Positions 18,569 to 26,540 of a DNA stretch of 64,000 bases are shown piece by piece (positions within the stretch are counted from its first letter, which is position 1; every line of letters starts with the position of its first letter). The stretch is from NCBI RefSeq assembly GCF_018885305.1, contig NZ_CP076544.1, forward strand, positions 310,001 to 374,000, given 5' to 3'. The DNA comes from Curtobacterium sp. L6-1 (lineage in GTDB: Bacteria > Actinomycetota > Actinomycetes > Actinomycetales > Microbacteriaceae). Under the pieces are notes generated by a model. It saw nothing but the letters and a program-made list of their open reading frames with translations, searched no databases and was not told the DNA's origin. The translations under genes and the position numbers were made by a program.

Positions 18569-20116
18569 GTGCCACACGCCTTCGACCCCGACCGCCCGCG
18601 GACGACCGCGGTGCGGGACGTCGCGGTCGCCGCCGGGGCGTCGGTGCCGGTGGTCGCCGCCGACGTCACGGTGACCGGCGCGGCGGTCGCGACCGCGGAC
18701 CTCCGGCCGGGCTGGCTCTTCGTCGCCGTCCCCGGACGTCGCGGGCACGGTGCCGGACACGTCGACGCCGCCCGGAGCGCCGGTGCGGTGGCGGTCCTCA
18801 CCGACCCGGCCGGCGCGGAGGCCGCCGCGCGGTCCGGGCTGCCCACCGTCGTCGCCGCCGACCCGCGGGCGGTGCTCGGCGCGGTCGCACGGCTGGTGTC
18901 CGGGACCGCCGACCCCGGGTTCCCGCTGCTCGGTGTGACGGGGACGAACGGCAAGACCTCGACGGTGTCGGTCCTCGACGCGGTCATGCGCCGGCTCGGG
19001 TGGCGGTCGGCGATGACCTCGACCGCCGAGCGCCGGATCGTCGACCAGGTGGTGCAGAGTCGACTGACGACGCCGGAGACCACCGAGCTGCACGCCTTCC
19101 TGGCCCGTGCGGTGGAGCAGCGGGTCGACGGTGCCGCGATCGAGGTGAGCGCGCAGGGGCTGACCCGGCACCGCGTCGACGGCGTGCACTTCGACGTCGC
19201 CGGGTTCACGAACCTCAGCCACGACCACCTCGACGACTACGCCGACATGGACGCGTACCTCCGCGCGAAGGTGCAGCTGTTCCAGCCGGACCGCGCCGGG
19301 CGGGGGGTCGTCTCCCTCGACTCGGCCGCGGGCCGGGCGGTCGTCCGGGCTGCGGGCATCCCGGTGACGACGGTGTCGAGCAACCCCGACACGCAGGCGG
19401 ACTGGCAGGTCACCGTCCTCGAGCAGCGCGTGGACGGCACCCGCTTCCGGCTCGACGGACCCGACGTGCACGTCGTCACCGACGTGCCGCTGCTCGGCCG
19501 GCACATGGCCGCCGACGTCGCCCTGGCGGTCGCGATGCTCGCCGCCGCCGGGGCGCCCGGGACCGCCCTGGAGTCGGCGGTGGCCGGACGGCTCGACGTC
19601 GTCGTGCCCGGGCGGATGGCGGACGCGTCCCTCGCGACCGGGCCGCGCGTGTTCGTCGACTTCGCGCACACCCCCGACGCCTTCGCGAAGAGCCTGACCG
19701 CGATCCGCGCCTTCAGCACCGGGCCGGTCGCGATCGTGCTCGGGGCGGACGGTGACCGGGACCCGACCAAGCGGGAGGCGATGGGCGCGGTCGCCGCCCG
19801 GCTCGCCGACGTGGTCGTGGTCGCGGACCACCACCCGCGGTTCGAGGACCCGGACGGCATCCGTGCCGCGCTGCTCGCCGGGGCCCGCGCCCCCGGTGGG
19901 ACCGCGTCCGTCGTCGAACGAGCGGACCCCGCCGCCGCGATCCGCCACGCGCTCGCCGCGGTCGGGGACGAGGGCGTCGTCTACTGGGCCGGCCCGGGGC
20001 TGACCGACTACCGCGACGTCCGCGGCGTGCACGTGTCGTACTCGTCGTTCCGCGACGCACAGGCCGCCCTGGCCGAGGCCGGTCACGCCGCGCGGGAGGC
20101 CGTCCCGGTGCGCTGA
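18569..20116 (+). CDS. Mur ligase family protein, MurE-like
   Basis: A 515-residue three-domain ATP-dependent amino acid ligase of the MurE group. The N-terminal UDP-binding domain has DLRPGWLFVAVPGRRGHG. The ATPase domain has the P-loop GTNGKT (residues 125-130), STAERRIVDQ and TTPETTELH, and the carbamylated-lysine segment YLRAKVQLF. The C-terminal domain has FVDFAHTPDAF and a substrate loop reading DHHPRFEDP, where meso-DAP-type MurE has DNPR. GTG start with GAGGAGG. It lies outside any cell-wall gene cluster, so it may be a second MurE. Its 3' end overlaps the convergent signal peptidase gene by 34 bases. Confidence 0.85.
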   Translation: MPHAFDPDRPRTTAVRDVAVAAGASVPVVAADVTVTGAAVATADLRPGWLFVAVPGRRGHGAGHVDAARSAGAVAVLTDPAGAEAAARSGLPTVVAADPRAVLGAVARLVSGTADPGFPLLGVTGTNGKTSTVSVLDAVMRRLGWRSAMTSTAERRIVDQVVQSRLTTPETTELHAFLARAVEQRVDGAAIEVSAQGLTRHRVDGVHFDVAGFTNLSHDHLDDYADMDAYLRAKVQLFQPDRAGRGVVSLDSAAGRAVVRAAGIPVTTVSSNPDTQADWQVTVLEQRVDGTRFRLDGPDVHVVTDVPLLGRHMAADVALAVAMLAAAGAPGTALESAVAGRLDVVVPGRMADASLATGPRVFVDFAHTPDAFAKSLTAIRAFSTGPVAIVLGADGDRDPTKREAMGAVAARLADVVVVADHHPRFEDPDGIRAALLAGARAPGGTASVVERADPAAAIRHALAAVGDEGVVYWAGPGLTDYRDVRGVHVSYSSFRDAQAALAEAGHAAREAVPVR

Positions 20117-20802
20117 CCCCGGCGACCGACGCGGTCACGACGCTGGCGTCCCACGTGGTCGCGTCCGGCTCGACGACGCTCGGCACGACGCCGCCGCCGA
20201 CGGACCGCCGAGACCGTGCCGCTCACGATCAGGGTGACGCCGTAGGCCAGGAGGAGGCCGGCGACCGCGGGCAGCAGCCAGCTCCGAGCGCCGTTCACCA
20301 CCTGGTTCACGGTTCCGAGCCCCGGCACGCTGTACCAGACCGCGCCGCGGATCTGGGCGGGGACGACGGGTCGGGCGTCGACGGCGGCGTTCGCGTCGCC
20401 CCGGAACACGAAGGTCCGCGAGCCGTCCGACTGCGCGCCGACGGCCACCACCCGGTGCGTGACGACCTCGGGACGGCCGGAGACGAGCTGGTAGGTGACG
20501 ACGTCGCCGACCCGGATCGACGCGGGGTCGACCGGCCGCACGACGACGAGCGTGCCCGCGGGCAGGGCGGGTTCCATGGAGCGGGTGAGCACGGACAGGG
20601 GCACGGCGCCGGTGCTCTTCGGGACGACCACCAGGACGACGGCGAGGGCGGCGACCAGGAGCACCAGCCCGGTGCGCAGGCCGACGCCGACCGCGCGGAG
20701 CGCGGGGGACACCCCGGACCGGACCGGAGGCGCGGAGCGGCGAGCCGGGTGACGGTGGCGACCACCGCCTCCCGGCCGGGTCCGGAGCACCGACAGCGTC
20801 AC
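20083..20802 (-). CDS. SipW-type signal peptidase I (cassette B)
   Basis: A 239-residue membrane protease of the ER/SipW branch of signal peptidase I. One membrane helix (about 36-60) is followed by the nucleophile Ser in SMEPALPAGT, and the catalytic Lys of bacterial enzymes is replaced by His in VVTHRVV, as in SipW. A second helix lies near residues 180-200, before a very basic tail. It should cleave the SipW-dependent precursors encoded just upstream. The GTG at 20802 overlaps the stop of the TasA-like gene (GTGA). Its paralogue lies at 23285-24016. Confidence 0.9.
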   Translation of the reverse strand: MTLSVLRTRPGGGGRHRHPARRSAPPVRSGVSPALRAVGVGLRTGLVLLVAALAVVLVVVPKSTGAVPLSVLTRSMEPALPAGTLVVVRPVDPASIRVGDVVTYQLVSGRPEVVTHRVVAVGAQSDGSRTFVFRGDANAAVDARPVVPAQIRGAVWYSVPGLGTVNQVVNGARSWLLPAVAGLLLAYGVTLIVSGTVSAVRRRRRRAERRRAGRDHVGRQRRDRVGRRGQRTGTASRAA

Positions 20803-21674
20803 GCGCCGCACCGGATCGCGGGGCCGTCGTTCTGCGTGAACAGGGTGACCGGGCCGCGCCCGACGACGTCGCCGGTGCGCTGGCCGGCGTCGTCGACGAC
20901 CGCGACGTCGACGGAGACGGTGCCGGCGGTGGTCGTCGTGACCTGGTTCGGTGCGAGTGTGATCCGGCCGAAGAACCCGAGCTGACGGTCGCCGACCTGC
21001 GTGGTCCCGACGAACGCGGCGTACGCGGTCGACTGGTCCCGGCCGCCCTGGTCCCAGGTGAGCTCGACCCAGTTGCCGTCGTGGTCGGTGCAGGTGAGCG
21101 CGGGTGCGCCGGCGTCGGTGTTCAGGTAGAAGCCGCCCCAGACGGGTTCGGACACCCAGCTGCCGGTGGCGGTGGTGGCGACGAGGTGCACGTCCACCGT
21201 CGCCGACGGCGGTGCGTCGGCGCGGACGGTCGAGCGGACGCACCAGACCGCCGCGGCGCCGGGCGCGAGCCGGGCCTGCAGGCTGGGGAGGTCGGCCCAG
21301 GTGCCGCTCACCGGCCCCGACCCGACGTCGGCGGCGTCCGTGCACGCGTCGGCCGAGGACACGCGCCAGGCCTGCACGTCGACGGCCTGGGCGAGTGCCG
21401 CGGACCCGGTCGCGACCGCCGCCCTCGTCGCGGTCGTGCCCGCGACGTTCCCCGCGTTCGTGATGGTGACCGGCCGGGTCACCCGCGGCGCCGAGGTGGA
21501 GAAGGTCGTGGTGATCGCCTCGGTCCCGCTGATCGCCACGGCGAGCTTCCCGATCGTGGCGCTCGAGGCGGCCGTGCCCGTCGCGGTCCAGAGCGCCCAG
21601 GCGACCGAGGACCCGCCGGTGACGAGTGCGGTGGTGAGCGCGGCGACGAGGGCCACGCGGAGCAGCCGGCTCAC
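20799..21674 (-). CDS. SipW-dependent secreted protein, 291 residues (cassette B)
   Basis: A 291-residue exported protein with a SipW-type signal (VSRLLRVALVAALTTAL then GSSVAWALWTATG). A bacterial-Ig-like or TasA/camelysin-like domain follows (VTRPVTITNAGNVAGTTA), and a C-terminal half has paired Cys (CTD, WCVRST, IRCGA). It is probably a surface or fibre component. The GTG start overlaps the previous gene's stop. A same-length paralogue (24013-24888) shares the ending pattern FTQN(D/N)G..RCGA. Its substrate or partner is unknown. Confidence 0.8.
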   Translation of the reverse strand: MSRLLRVALVAALTTALVTGGSSVAWALWTATGTAASSATIGKLAVAISGTEAITTTFSTSAPRVTRPVTITNAGNVAGTTATRAAVATGSAALAQAVDVQAWRVSSADACTDAADVGSGPVSGTWADLPSLQARLAPGAAAVWCVRSTVRADAPPSATVDVHLVATTATGSWVSEPVWGGFYLNTDAGAPALTCTDHDGNWVELTWDQGGRDQSTAYAAFVGTTQVGDRQLGFFGRITLAPNQVTTTTAGTVSVDVAVVDDAGQRTGDVVGRGPVTLFTQNDGPAIRCGA

Positions 21675-22264
21675 CGGACCACCTGCGTCCCGGTCACGGT
21701 CAGCGTGAAGTCGGTCACCGCGCCGGCGACGGACTGCGGGGCGTCGGCGTCGAGGACCATCTCGAGGCAGGCCGTCCCGGCGACCCCGACCGGCAGGGTG
21801 TAGTACCCGGAGCCGGTGTCGAAGGCCGCCGGTCGGGCGCTGTAGCCGCCGAGGCCGCTCCGGCAGTCGGACGCCCGACCGACGGCCGACAACCGGAGCG
21901 TCAGCTCGTCGAGCACCGCTGCGGCAGGGACGTCCCCCGCGTAGGCGACCTTCGTGCCGGTCAGGGACAAGCGGATCGAGAGCGGCACCGAGCCGGTGTT
22001 GCGCACCGAGAACGTCCCCGTGGTGCTGTCGCCGGGTGCGAGGGGGGTCCGGTACATCGCGGTGAGCGGACTGACGACGACCGTGGCGGTGCCGGACCGG
22101 ACGGTCGACGCCCGGGTGCTGGCACTCCGGTCCCAGAGGGCGTAGGTGCCGCCGCTCCCGACCACCGCGACGAGGACCGCGGTGCCGAGCGCGAGCCCGA
22201 CCGGCCACAGGCGTCGCCGGCGCACGGCGCGGTGTCGCCCGGTCGGTGGTGCGGTCCTCGTCAT
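21671..22264 (-). CDS. SipW-dependent TasA/camelysin-like secreted protein (cassette B)
   Basis: A 197-residue exported protein. A basic N terminus (RHRAVRRRRLW) and a hydrophobic segment end in GSGGTYALWDRSAS, the hallmark of SipW-dependent signal peptides. The mature domain contains TVRSGTATVVV, GTFSVRNTGSVPLSIRL and a Cys pair (DCRSGL, ACLEMV) as in TasA/camelysin relatives. It ends LTVTGTQVV, as its paralogue at 24885-25505 does. Start ATG 22264. The neighbouring signal peptidase is its expected processing enzyme. Confidence 0.82.
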   Translation of the reverse strand: MTRTAPPTGRHRAVRRRRLWPVGLALGTAVLVAVVGSGGTYALWDRSASTRASTVRSGTATVVVSPLTAMYRTPLAPGDSTTGTFSVRNTGSVPLSIRLSLTGTKVAYAGDVPAAAVLDELTLRLSAVGRASDCRSGLGGYSARPAAFDTGSGYYTLPVGVAGTACLEMVLDADAPQSVAGAVTDFTLTVTGTQVVR

Positions 22265-22341
22265 GGTCGTCCCCCTCGGACGTCGTCGTCCTCGTCGTGG
22301 TGCGGTGCGGTGGGTCCACCGGGCCGACGAGGGTCAGCGGG

Positions 22342-22890
22342 TCAGGACCCGATCGCGGTCTGGGTGAGGGTGAACGCCAGGGCGCCGACGTCCACCGATC
22401 CGCCCTGCCCGGTCGTCGCCGACTCGGGCAGCGCGATGGTGAAGACGACGCGGACCGTCGACCGACCCTCGGCGGGCGTCACCTCGAACACGGTGTCCGA
22501 GGTCTTGCGGAGCCCGGCGCTCGACGACGTGACCTCGAGCGTGCGCGTCGTCGCGGCGATCAGCCCCTGGTCGCCCGTGATGCTCTGCGGGGCGTAGGTG
22601 AGCTGCGCGCGCATGTCCTTGCCGGTCGCGCCGACGACGAGGGTCTGCGTGAACCGGTACGTGTTCCCCGGGACCATGAGCACCTTCGTCGGGTCGATGG
22701 TGTCGGTCCGGCCGTTCGTGATGTCCGTCCACGCGCCGTCGTCCAGGGTCGTCAGGGTGAGCGTGCCGGACCGCACCCCGGTCGCGGCGCTGCTGGCCTC
22801 GGCGTTCCAGAGGGCGAAGGAGCCGGCACCACCGAGGAGGAGGGCGACCCCGGCGGCGCTGGCGATGGTGCCGGTCATGATCTTGTGCAT
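22342..22890 (-). CDS. Alternate-type signal peptide domain protein (cassette B, first gene)
   Basis: A 182-residue secreted protein whose N terminus (MHKIMTGTIASAAGVALLLG then GAGSFALWN) matches the alternate-type signal peptide seen in actinobacterial SipW neighbours. The mature part is a small beta protein with DITNGRTDTIDPTKVLMVPG and a tail TGQGGSVDVGALAFTLTQTA that is almost identical in its paralogue at 25619-26173. It is the first gene of cassette B and is preceded by a long leader and a conserved palindrome/-10 pair at 23065-23092. Confidence 0.82.
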   Translation of the reverse strand: MHKIMTGTIASAAGVALLLGGAGSFALWNAEASSAATGVRSGTLTLTTLDDGAWTDITNGRTDTIDPTKVLMVPGNTYRFTQTLVVGATGKDMRAQLTYAPQSITGDQGLIAATTRTLEVTSSSAGLRKTSDTVFEVTPAEGRSTVRVVFTIALPESATTGQGGSVDVGALAFTLTQTAIGS

Positions 22891-23064
22891 GGTTCTTCCG
22901 TTCTGCGCAGGGCAGCGCTGTGGACGACATCGGCTCTCCCGGAGGACCCCGACGGACCGGGCAGCGTCGTCCCGTGGGGTGGGGCGACGGCCGACCGGTG
23001 CCGGAGGACGGCGGCCGCACTCCGGAGCCAGGGAGCTCGGGCGGGCCGGACCGTTCTGGCCAGG

Positions 23065-23092
23065 ACGCTACGCCGTCCCCCGAAAGGCGGAC
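23065..23092 (-). promoter_or_regulatory. Putative activator palindrome and -10 box of cassette B
   Basis: An 18-bp imperfect palindrome GTCCCCCGAAAGGCGGAC (23075-23092) lies 4 bp from a minus-strand -10 box TAGCGT (23065-23070), in the position of the -35. The same design occurs before cassette A (26363-26389). The predicted leader to the first gene is about 170 bases. The remaining gap 22891-23284 carries no gene that I can support; bases 23104-23131 hold a weaker C-run/G-run inverted repeat. Confidence 0.6.
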
Positions 23093-23284
23093 ACGCCGAT
23101 GTCCGGTCGTCCCCGCCCCAGTCCGGGGGGCACTGCTCGTCCGCGCGCGTCGGACGGGCCCGACGCCGGCGGACGCGTGCCCCGGGGTGGTCGACGGGGC
23201 GGTGCCGGTCGCCACCGGTCAGCACGGGTCGGCCCCGGCCGTCGTCGGTCCGCTGGTCGGCGCCGGTCGGCCGGTCGGCGCCGG

Positions 23285-24016
23285 TCAGGCCGCGGAGGTG
23301 GCCGATCCGTCGGCCGGAGCGTGCTGCGTGGCGTCCCGCGCGACCGCCGCCCGTCGCTCGCTGGTCCGCCGACGGGCGGCACGACGTCGGCGGCGCCGGA
23401 CGGTGGAGACCGTCCCGGCCGTCATCATCACCGCGCCGTAGCCCAGGAGCAGGACTGCCGCGGTCGGGACGAGCCAGCTCCGGGAGCCGTTCACGAACTG
23501 GTTCACCGTGCCGAGGGCGGGCAGGCTGTACCAGACCGTGCCGCGGACCTGCGCCGGGATGACCGGCCGGGGATCGGCGACGTCGTTGTTGTCGCCCTTG
23601 GTGGTGAAGGTGCGTCCGCCGTCCGACGACGACGCGATGCCGACGACGCGGTGGGTGACCACGGCCGCCTGGCCGGAGGCGATCTGGTAGGTCACGACGT
23701 CCCCGACCTCGATGGTGTCGACCGCCACCGGTCGCACCACCACGAGCGTGCCCGGCGGCAGCGTCGGCTCCATCGACTGGGTGAGCACGGACAGCGGCAT
23801 GGACCCGGTGGCCTTCGGGACGACGACGAGCACGACCGCCAGCCCGGCGACGAGCAGGACAAGTCCGGTGCTGAGACCGAACCCGACGGCCCGGAGCACG
23901 GCGCCGAGGGTGCTGCGGCGTGCGGTCGGCGCCGACGGCGAGGCATGCCCGGCCGCCGGGGACGGAGCCCGACGCCGGCCGCGCGTGCGCCGGACGTCGG
24001 CGAGGTGCGCGCTCAC
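23285..24016 (-). CDS. SipW-type signal peptidase I (cassette A)
   Basis: A 243-residue paralogue of the protease at 20083-20802. It keeps the Ser nucleophile in SMEPTLPPGT and the His general base in VVTHRVV, with GTVNQFVNGSRSWLV before the second membrane helix and a basic tail. The N-terminal 40 residues are a basic, Pro/Ala-rich cytoplasmic segment. The GTG at 24016 overlaps the preceding stop. It should process the three secreted proteins of cassette A. Confidence 0.9.
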   Translation of the reverse strand: MSAHLADVRRTRGRRRAPSPAAGHASPSAPTARRSTLGAVLRAVGFGLSTGLVLLVAGLAVVLVVVPKATGSMPLSVLTQSMEPTLPPGTLVVVRPVAVDTIEVGDVVTYQIASGQAAVVTHRVVGIASSSDGGRTFTTKGDNNDVADPRPVIPAQVRGTVWYSLPALGTVNQFVNGSRSWLVPTAAVLLLGYGAVMMTAGTVSTVRRRRRRAARRRTSERRAAVARDATQHAPADGSATSAA

Positions 24017-24888
24017 GCTCCGCACCGGACGGCCGCGCCGTTGTTCTGCGTGAAGAGGGTGAGCGGGCCGGAGCCGGCGACGGTGGTCGTCGGGCGCCCG
24101 GCGGAGTCGAGGACGAGCACGTCGACCGTGATCGTGCCGCTCGTCGCCACGGACGCCGGGATCTGGCTCGGCGCGAGCGTGATGCGCCCGAAGTACATCT
24201 GCTGCCGGTCGCCGACCTGCACGCCCTTCACGAAGGCGCCGTACCAGGTGTCCATCGGCCGTCCGGCGCCGTCCCACGCGACCTCGACGTAGTTGCCGCC
24301 GTGATCGGTGCACACCAGGGCGGGGGCCGGCGTGGTGAGCGAGAAGGCGCCGCGGACGCCCGTCGTCCAGGTCCCCGCGGTCAGCGTGACGTCGAGGGTG
24401 ACGTCGGAGCGCGAGGCGGCCGGGGCGCTCGTGGACGGGGTGGACCGGACGCACCAGACGGCGCTGCCACCGGGCGCCAGGCGCGAGGACAGGCTCGGCA
24501 GGGCGGCCCAGGTGCCGCTGACCGCGCCGGTGCCGACCGCGGTGCTCGTGGTGCACGCCCGGGTGGAGGCGACGGGCCAGGCCTGCACGCCGACGGCTGC
24601 GGCGAGTGTGCTCGAGCTGCCCGGGGCCACGGCGACCGCGGTGCCGACGGTGCCGGCGACGGTCCCGGTGTTGGTGAACGTGAGCGGCTTGGTGGAGCTC
24701 GTCACCGTCGGGGTGAACGCCGTGCTCAGCGCGTCCGTGCCGGCGAGGGTCGCGGTGAGCCGGCCGACGGTGACGCCCGCCGTGGTCGTGCCCGACGCGG
24801 TCCACACCGCCCAGGCCGCGGAGGACCCGGCGCCGACGAACACGGCGACGAGCACGACGGCCAGCAGCACGCGCAGCCGGGCGGTCAC
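24013..24888 (-). CDS. SipW-dependent secreted protein, 291 residues (cassette A)
   Basis: A 291-residue exported protein, the same length as its cassette B paralogue. The signal is VTARLRVLLAVVLVAVFVG then GSSAAWAVWTASG. It is followed by a Ser/Thr-rich beta domain (STKPLTFTNTGTVAGT) and a C-terminal part with AWPVASTRACT, WCVRSTPS and a final Cys in VRCGA. Probable surface or fibre protein. GTG start at 24888 in a GTGA overlap. Confidence 0.8.
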   Translation of the reverse strand: MTARLRVLLAVVLVAVFVGAGSSAAWAVWTASGTTTAGVTVGRLTATLAGTDALSTAFTPTVTSSTKPLTFTNTGTVAGTVGTAVAVAPGSSSTLAAAVGVQAWPVASTRACTTSTAVGTGAVSGTWAALPSLSSRLAPGGSAVWCVRSTPSTSAPAASRSDVTLDVTLTAGTWTTGVRGAFSLTTPAPALVCTDHGGNYVEVAWDGAGRPMDTWYGAFVKGVQVGDRQQMYFGRITLAPSQIPASVATSGTITVDVLVLDSAGRPTTTVAGSGPLTLFTQNNGAAVRCGA

Positions 24889-25505
24889 GACGCCACCTGC
24901 GTCCCGGTGACCGTGAGGCCCACGTCGACGCCGGCGCCGGCCACGCCCTGCGGTGCATCGGCGTCGAGGACCACCTCGACGCACCCGAGGCGCTGACCGC
25001 CGACCGGTACGGCCGTCCGGTCCACTCCGCTGTCGAAGGAGGCGGCCCGCCCGCTGGTCGCGGTGAGACCGGCTCGGCACGACGCCGCCGACGAGACGAC
25101 GGACCAACGGAGGGTCACCTCGGCGAGGACGGCCGCGCTCGCCGTCGAGGTGCCGGAGACACGGGCGCTCGTCGTCGTGACGCGCGTGGTGAGGGGGACG
25201 GATCCGGTGTTCGTGATCGTGACGGTCCCCGTGCTGCCGGTCCCCGGGGCGAGGGGAGCGGACGACATCACCAGTTGGCTGACGGAGAGCGTGGCGGTCC
25301 CGGAGCGCACCGTCAGCGGTGCCGTGCTGGCGGCCTGGTTCCACAGCGCGTAGGTGCCGGCCGAGCCGAGGAGTGCGGTGCCGACCGCGACGACGAGGGC
25401 GAGTGCGAGGGGCAGGACCCAGCGGTGACGGCGGGACGCGCGGTGGCGTCCGCCGGCCGTCGAGGTCCCGCTCATGGTCGTCCCGTCCGTGGTCGTCGTG
25501 GTCAT
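24885..25505 (-). CDS. SipW-dependent TasA/camelysin-like secreted protein (cassette A)
   Basis: A 206-residue exported protein with a Thr-rich N terminus, a basic stretch (RHRASRRHRW), a hydrophobic core and the SipW-dependent motif GSAGTYALWNQAAS. The mature domain has TVRSGTATLSV, TVTITNTGSVPLTTRV and two Cys as in its paralogue at 21671-22264. A start at a second ATG (residue 11) would give a more usual signal length; 25505 is the longer choice. Confidence 0.8.
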   Translation of the reverse strand: MTTTTTDGTTMSGTSTAGGRHRASRRHRWVLPLALALVVAVGTALLGSAGTYALWNQAASTAPLTVRSGTATLSVSQLVMSSAPLAPGTGSTGTVTITNTGSVPLTTRVTTTSARVSGTSTASAAVLAEVTLRWSVVSSAASCRAGLTATSGRAASFDSGVDRTAVPVGGQRLGCVEVVLDADAPQGVAGAGVDVGLTVTGTQVAS

Positions 25506-25618
25506 GGTGTGGTCGCGCGCACGGGCGTCCGTCCGGACTGCCGTCGTCGCGTGCTCAGGGGTCGGCGCGTGCGACGGACGGATCAGCAGCCCGTCGCACG
25601 CGGTCGGTCACCGTCGGG

Positions 25619-26173
25619 TCAGGACCCGATGGCGGTCTGGGTGAGCGTGAAGGCGAGGGCGCCGACGTTGACCGTGCCGCCCTGTCCCGTGGTCGCCGAC
25701 GACGGCAGTGCGATCGTGAAGACGACCTTGACCGTCGAGGTCGCGGTGGACGGCGACACGACGAAGGTGTTGCTGCTGCCGCTGGCCGGCACCACCGAGG
25801 CGCTCGAGGACGTGACCGCGAGCGTCTTCGTGGTGGCGGCGATGAGGGCCTGGTCGCCGGTGATGCTCTGCTGTGCGTACGTCAGGTTCGCCTTGAGGTC
25901 CTGACCGGTGGCCCCGACGGTGAGCGTCTGGGTGAACTGGTACGTGTTGCCGGGGACCATGAGCACGGAGGACGGGTTGATCGTCGCCGAGCGCCCGTTG
26001 GTGATGTCCGTCCACACGCCGTCGTTGTTCGCGGTGAGGCTGAGGGTGCCCGAGCTCACGGCGGACGCGGCGCTGCTGGCGCTCGCGTTCCACAGGGCGA
26101 AGGAGCCTGCTCCGCCCAGGAGGAGCGCGACGCCTGCTGCTCCGGCGATGGCTCCGGTGACGATCTTGTGCAT
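25619..26173 (-). CDS. Alternate-type signal peptide domain protein (cassette A, first gene)
   Basis: A 184-residue secreted protein beginning MHKIVTGAIAGAAGVALLLG and GAGSFALWN, matching its cassette B counterpart almost residue for residue in the signal. DITNGRSATINPSSVLMVPG and the C-terminal GALAFTLTQTA are also shared. It lacks cysteines in the mature part. The start at 26173 is chosen by homology to the paralogue; both genes have GCGCAGAACGGA shortly upstream. It is the first gene after the promoter at 26363-26389. Confidence 0.83.
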   Translation of the reverse strand: MHKIVTGAIAGAAGVALLLGGAGSFALWNASASSAASAVSSGTLSLTANNDGVWTDITNGRSATINPSSVLMVPGNTYQFTQTLTVGATGQDLKANLTYAQQSITGDQALIAATTKTLAVTSSSASVVPASGSSNTFVVSPSTATSTVKVVFTIALPSSATTGQGGTVNVGALAFTLTQTAIGS

Positions 26174-26362
26174 GGGGGTGTGTCCGTTCTGCGCCGGGAG
26201 GGCGCGTGGAGCCGTCCTCGGCATTCGGGGGGATGCCTCGGGCACGACGACGTGCCGGCTCCGTGGGTGGCGGGGCCGTGGCCGGTCGTGCGAGAGGTGG
26301 GCGGTCGCCGGGCTCCGAGGCGTTCACGCTGCTCGGGCGGGCTGGACTCGCTCGTGGTCTCC

Positions 26363-26389
26363 ACCGTACGCGTCCCCCAAATGGAGGAC
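26363..26389 (-). promoter_or_regulatory. Putative activator palindrome and -10 box of cassette A
   Basis: An 18-bp palindrome GTCCCCCAAATGGAGGAC (26372-26389) lies 3 bp from a minus-strand -10 box TACGGT (26363-26368). It replaces the -35 element, as expected for an activator that contacts RNA polymerase. The matching element of cassette B has the same order and nearly the same spacing. The predicted leader is about 180 bases. Confidence 0.6.
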
Positions 26390-26410
26390 AACCGGAGAGG
26401 GGCTCTGGAG

Positions 26411-26428
26411 TGCCCCCAGAAGGGGGGT
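26411..26428. promoter_or_regulatory. Second C5-N4-G5 palindrome in the cassette A/pnuC gap
   Basis: TGCCCCCAGAAGGGGGGT has the same 18-bp length and C-run/AxAA/G-run design as the site at 26372-26389, 39 bp away. It may be a second binding site for the same regulator. Confidence 0.45.
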
Positions 26429-26435
26429 GATCTCG

Positions 26436-26453
26436 GTCGGCCAGATGGAGGAC
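26436..26453. promoter_or_regulatory. Third related palindrome nearer pnuC
   Basis: GTCGGCCAGATGGAGGAC shares the right half-site GGAGGAC and the outer GTC of the site at 26372-26389. It is 88 bases from the pnuC start and could serve either direction. Between it and pnuC I see no clear -10 box. Confidence 0.4.
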
Positions 26454-26540
26454 TGTTTTGTACCCCTTCGATGCGCCGGCCCGTCCGGAATGTCGACCAG
26501 GTCTGTGCAGTTGCATGAACCGGAACGAGGAGAGTGGCAC

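Noticed and set aside
20083..20116. Misassembly suggested by overlapping convergent genes
   Set aside because: A 34-base tail-to-tail overlap is common in compact actinobacterial genomes and both C termini look natural.
22891..23284. Small open frames in the gap between the two secreted-protein cassettes
   Set aside because: Products are Arg/Pro-rich with no start signals; the region is better explained as promoter and long leader of cassette B.
26390..26540. An NAD-type riboswitch before pnuC
   Set aside because: I could not fold a conserved riboswitch core; the only structure is the row of palindromic sites.
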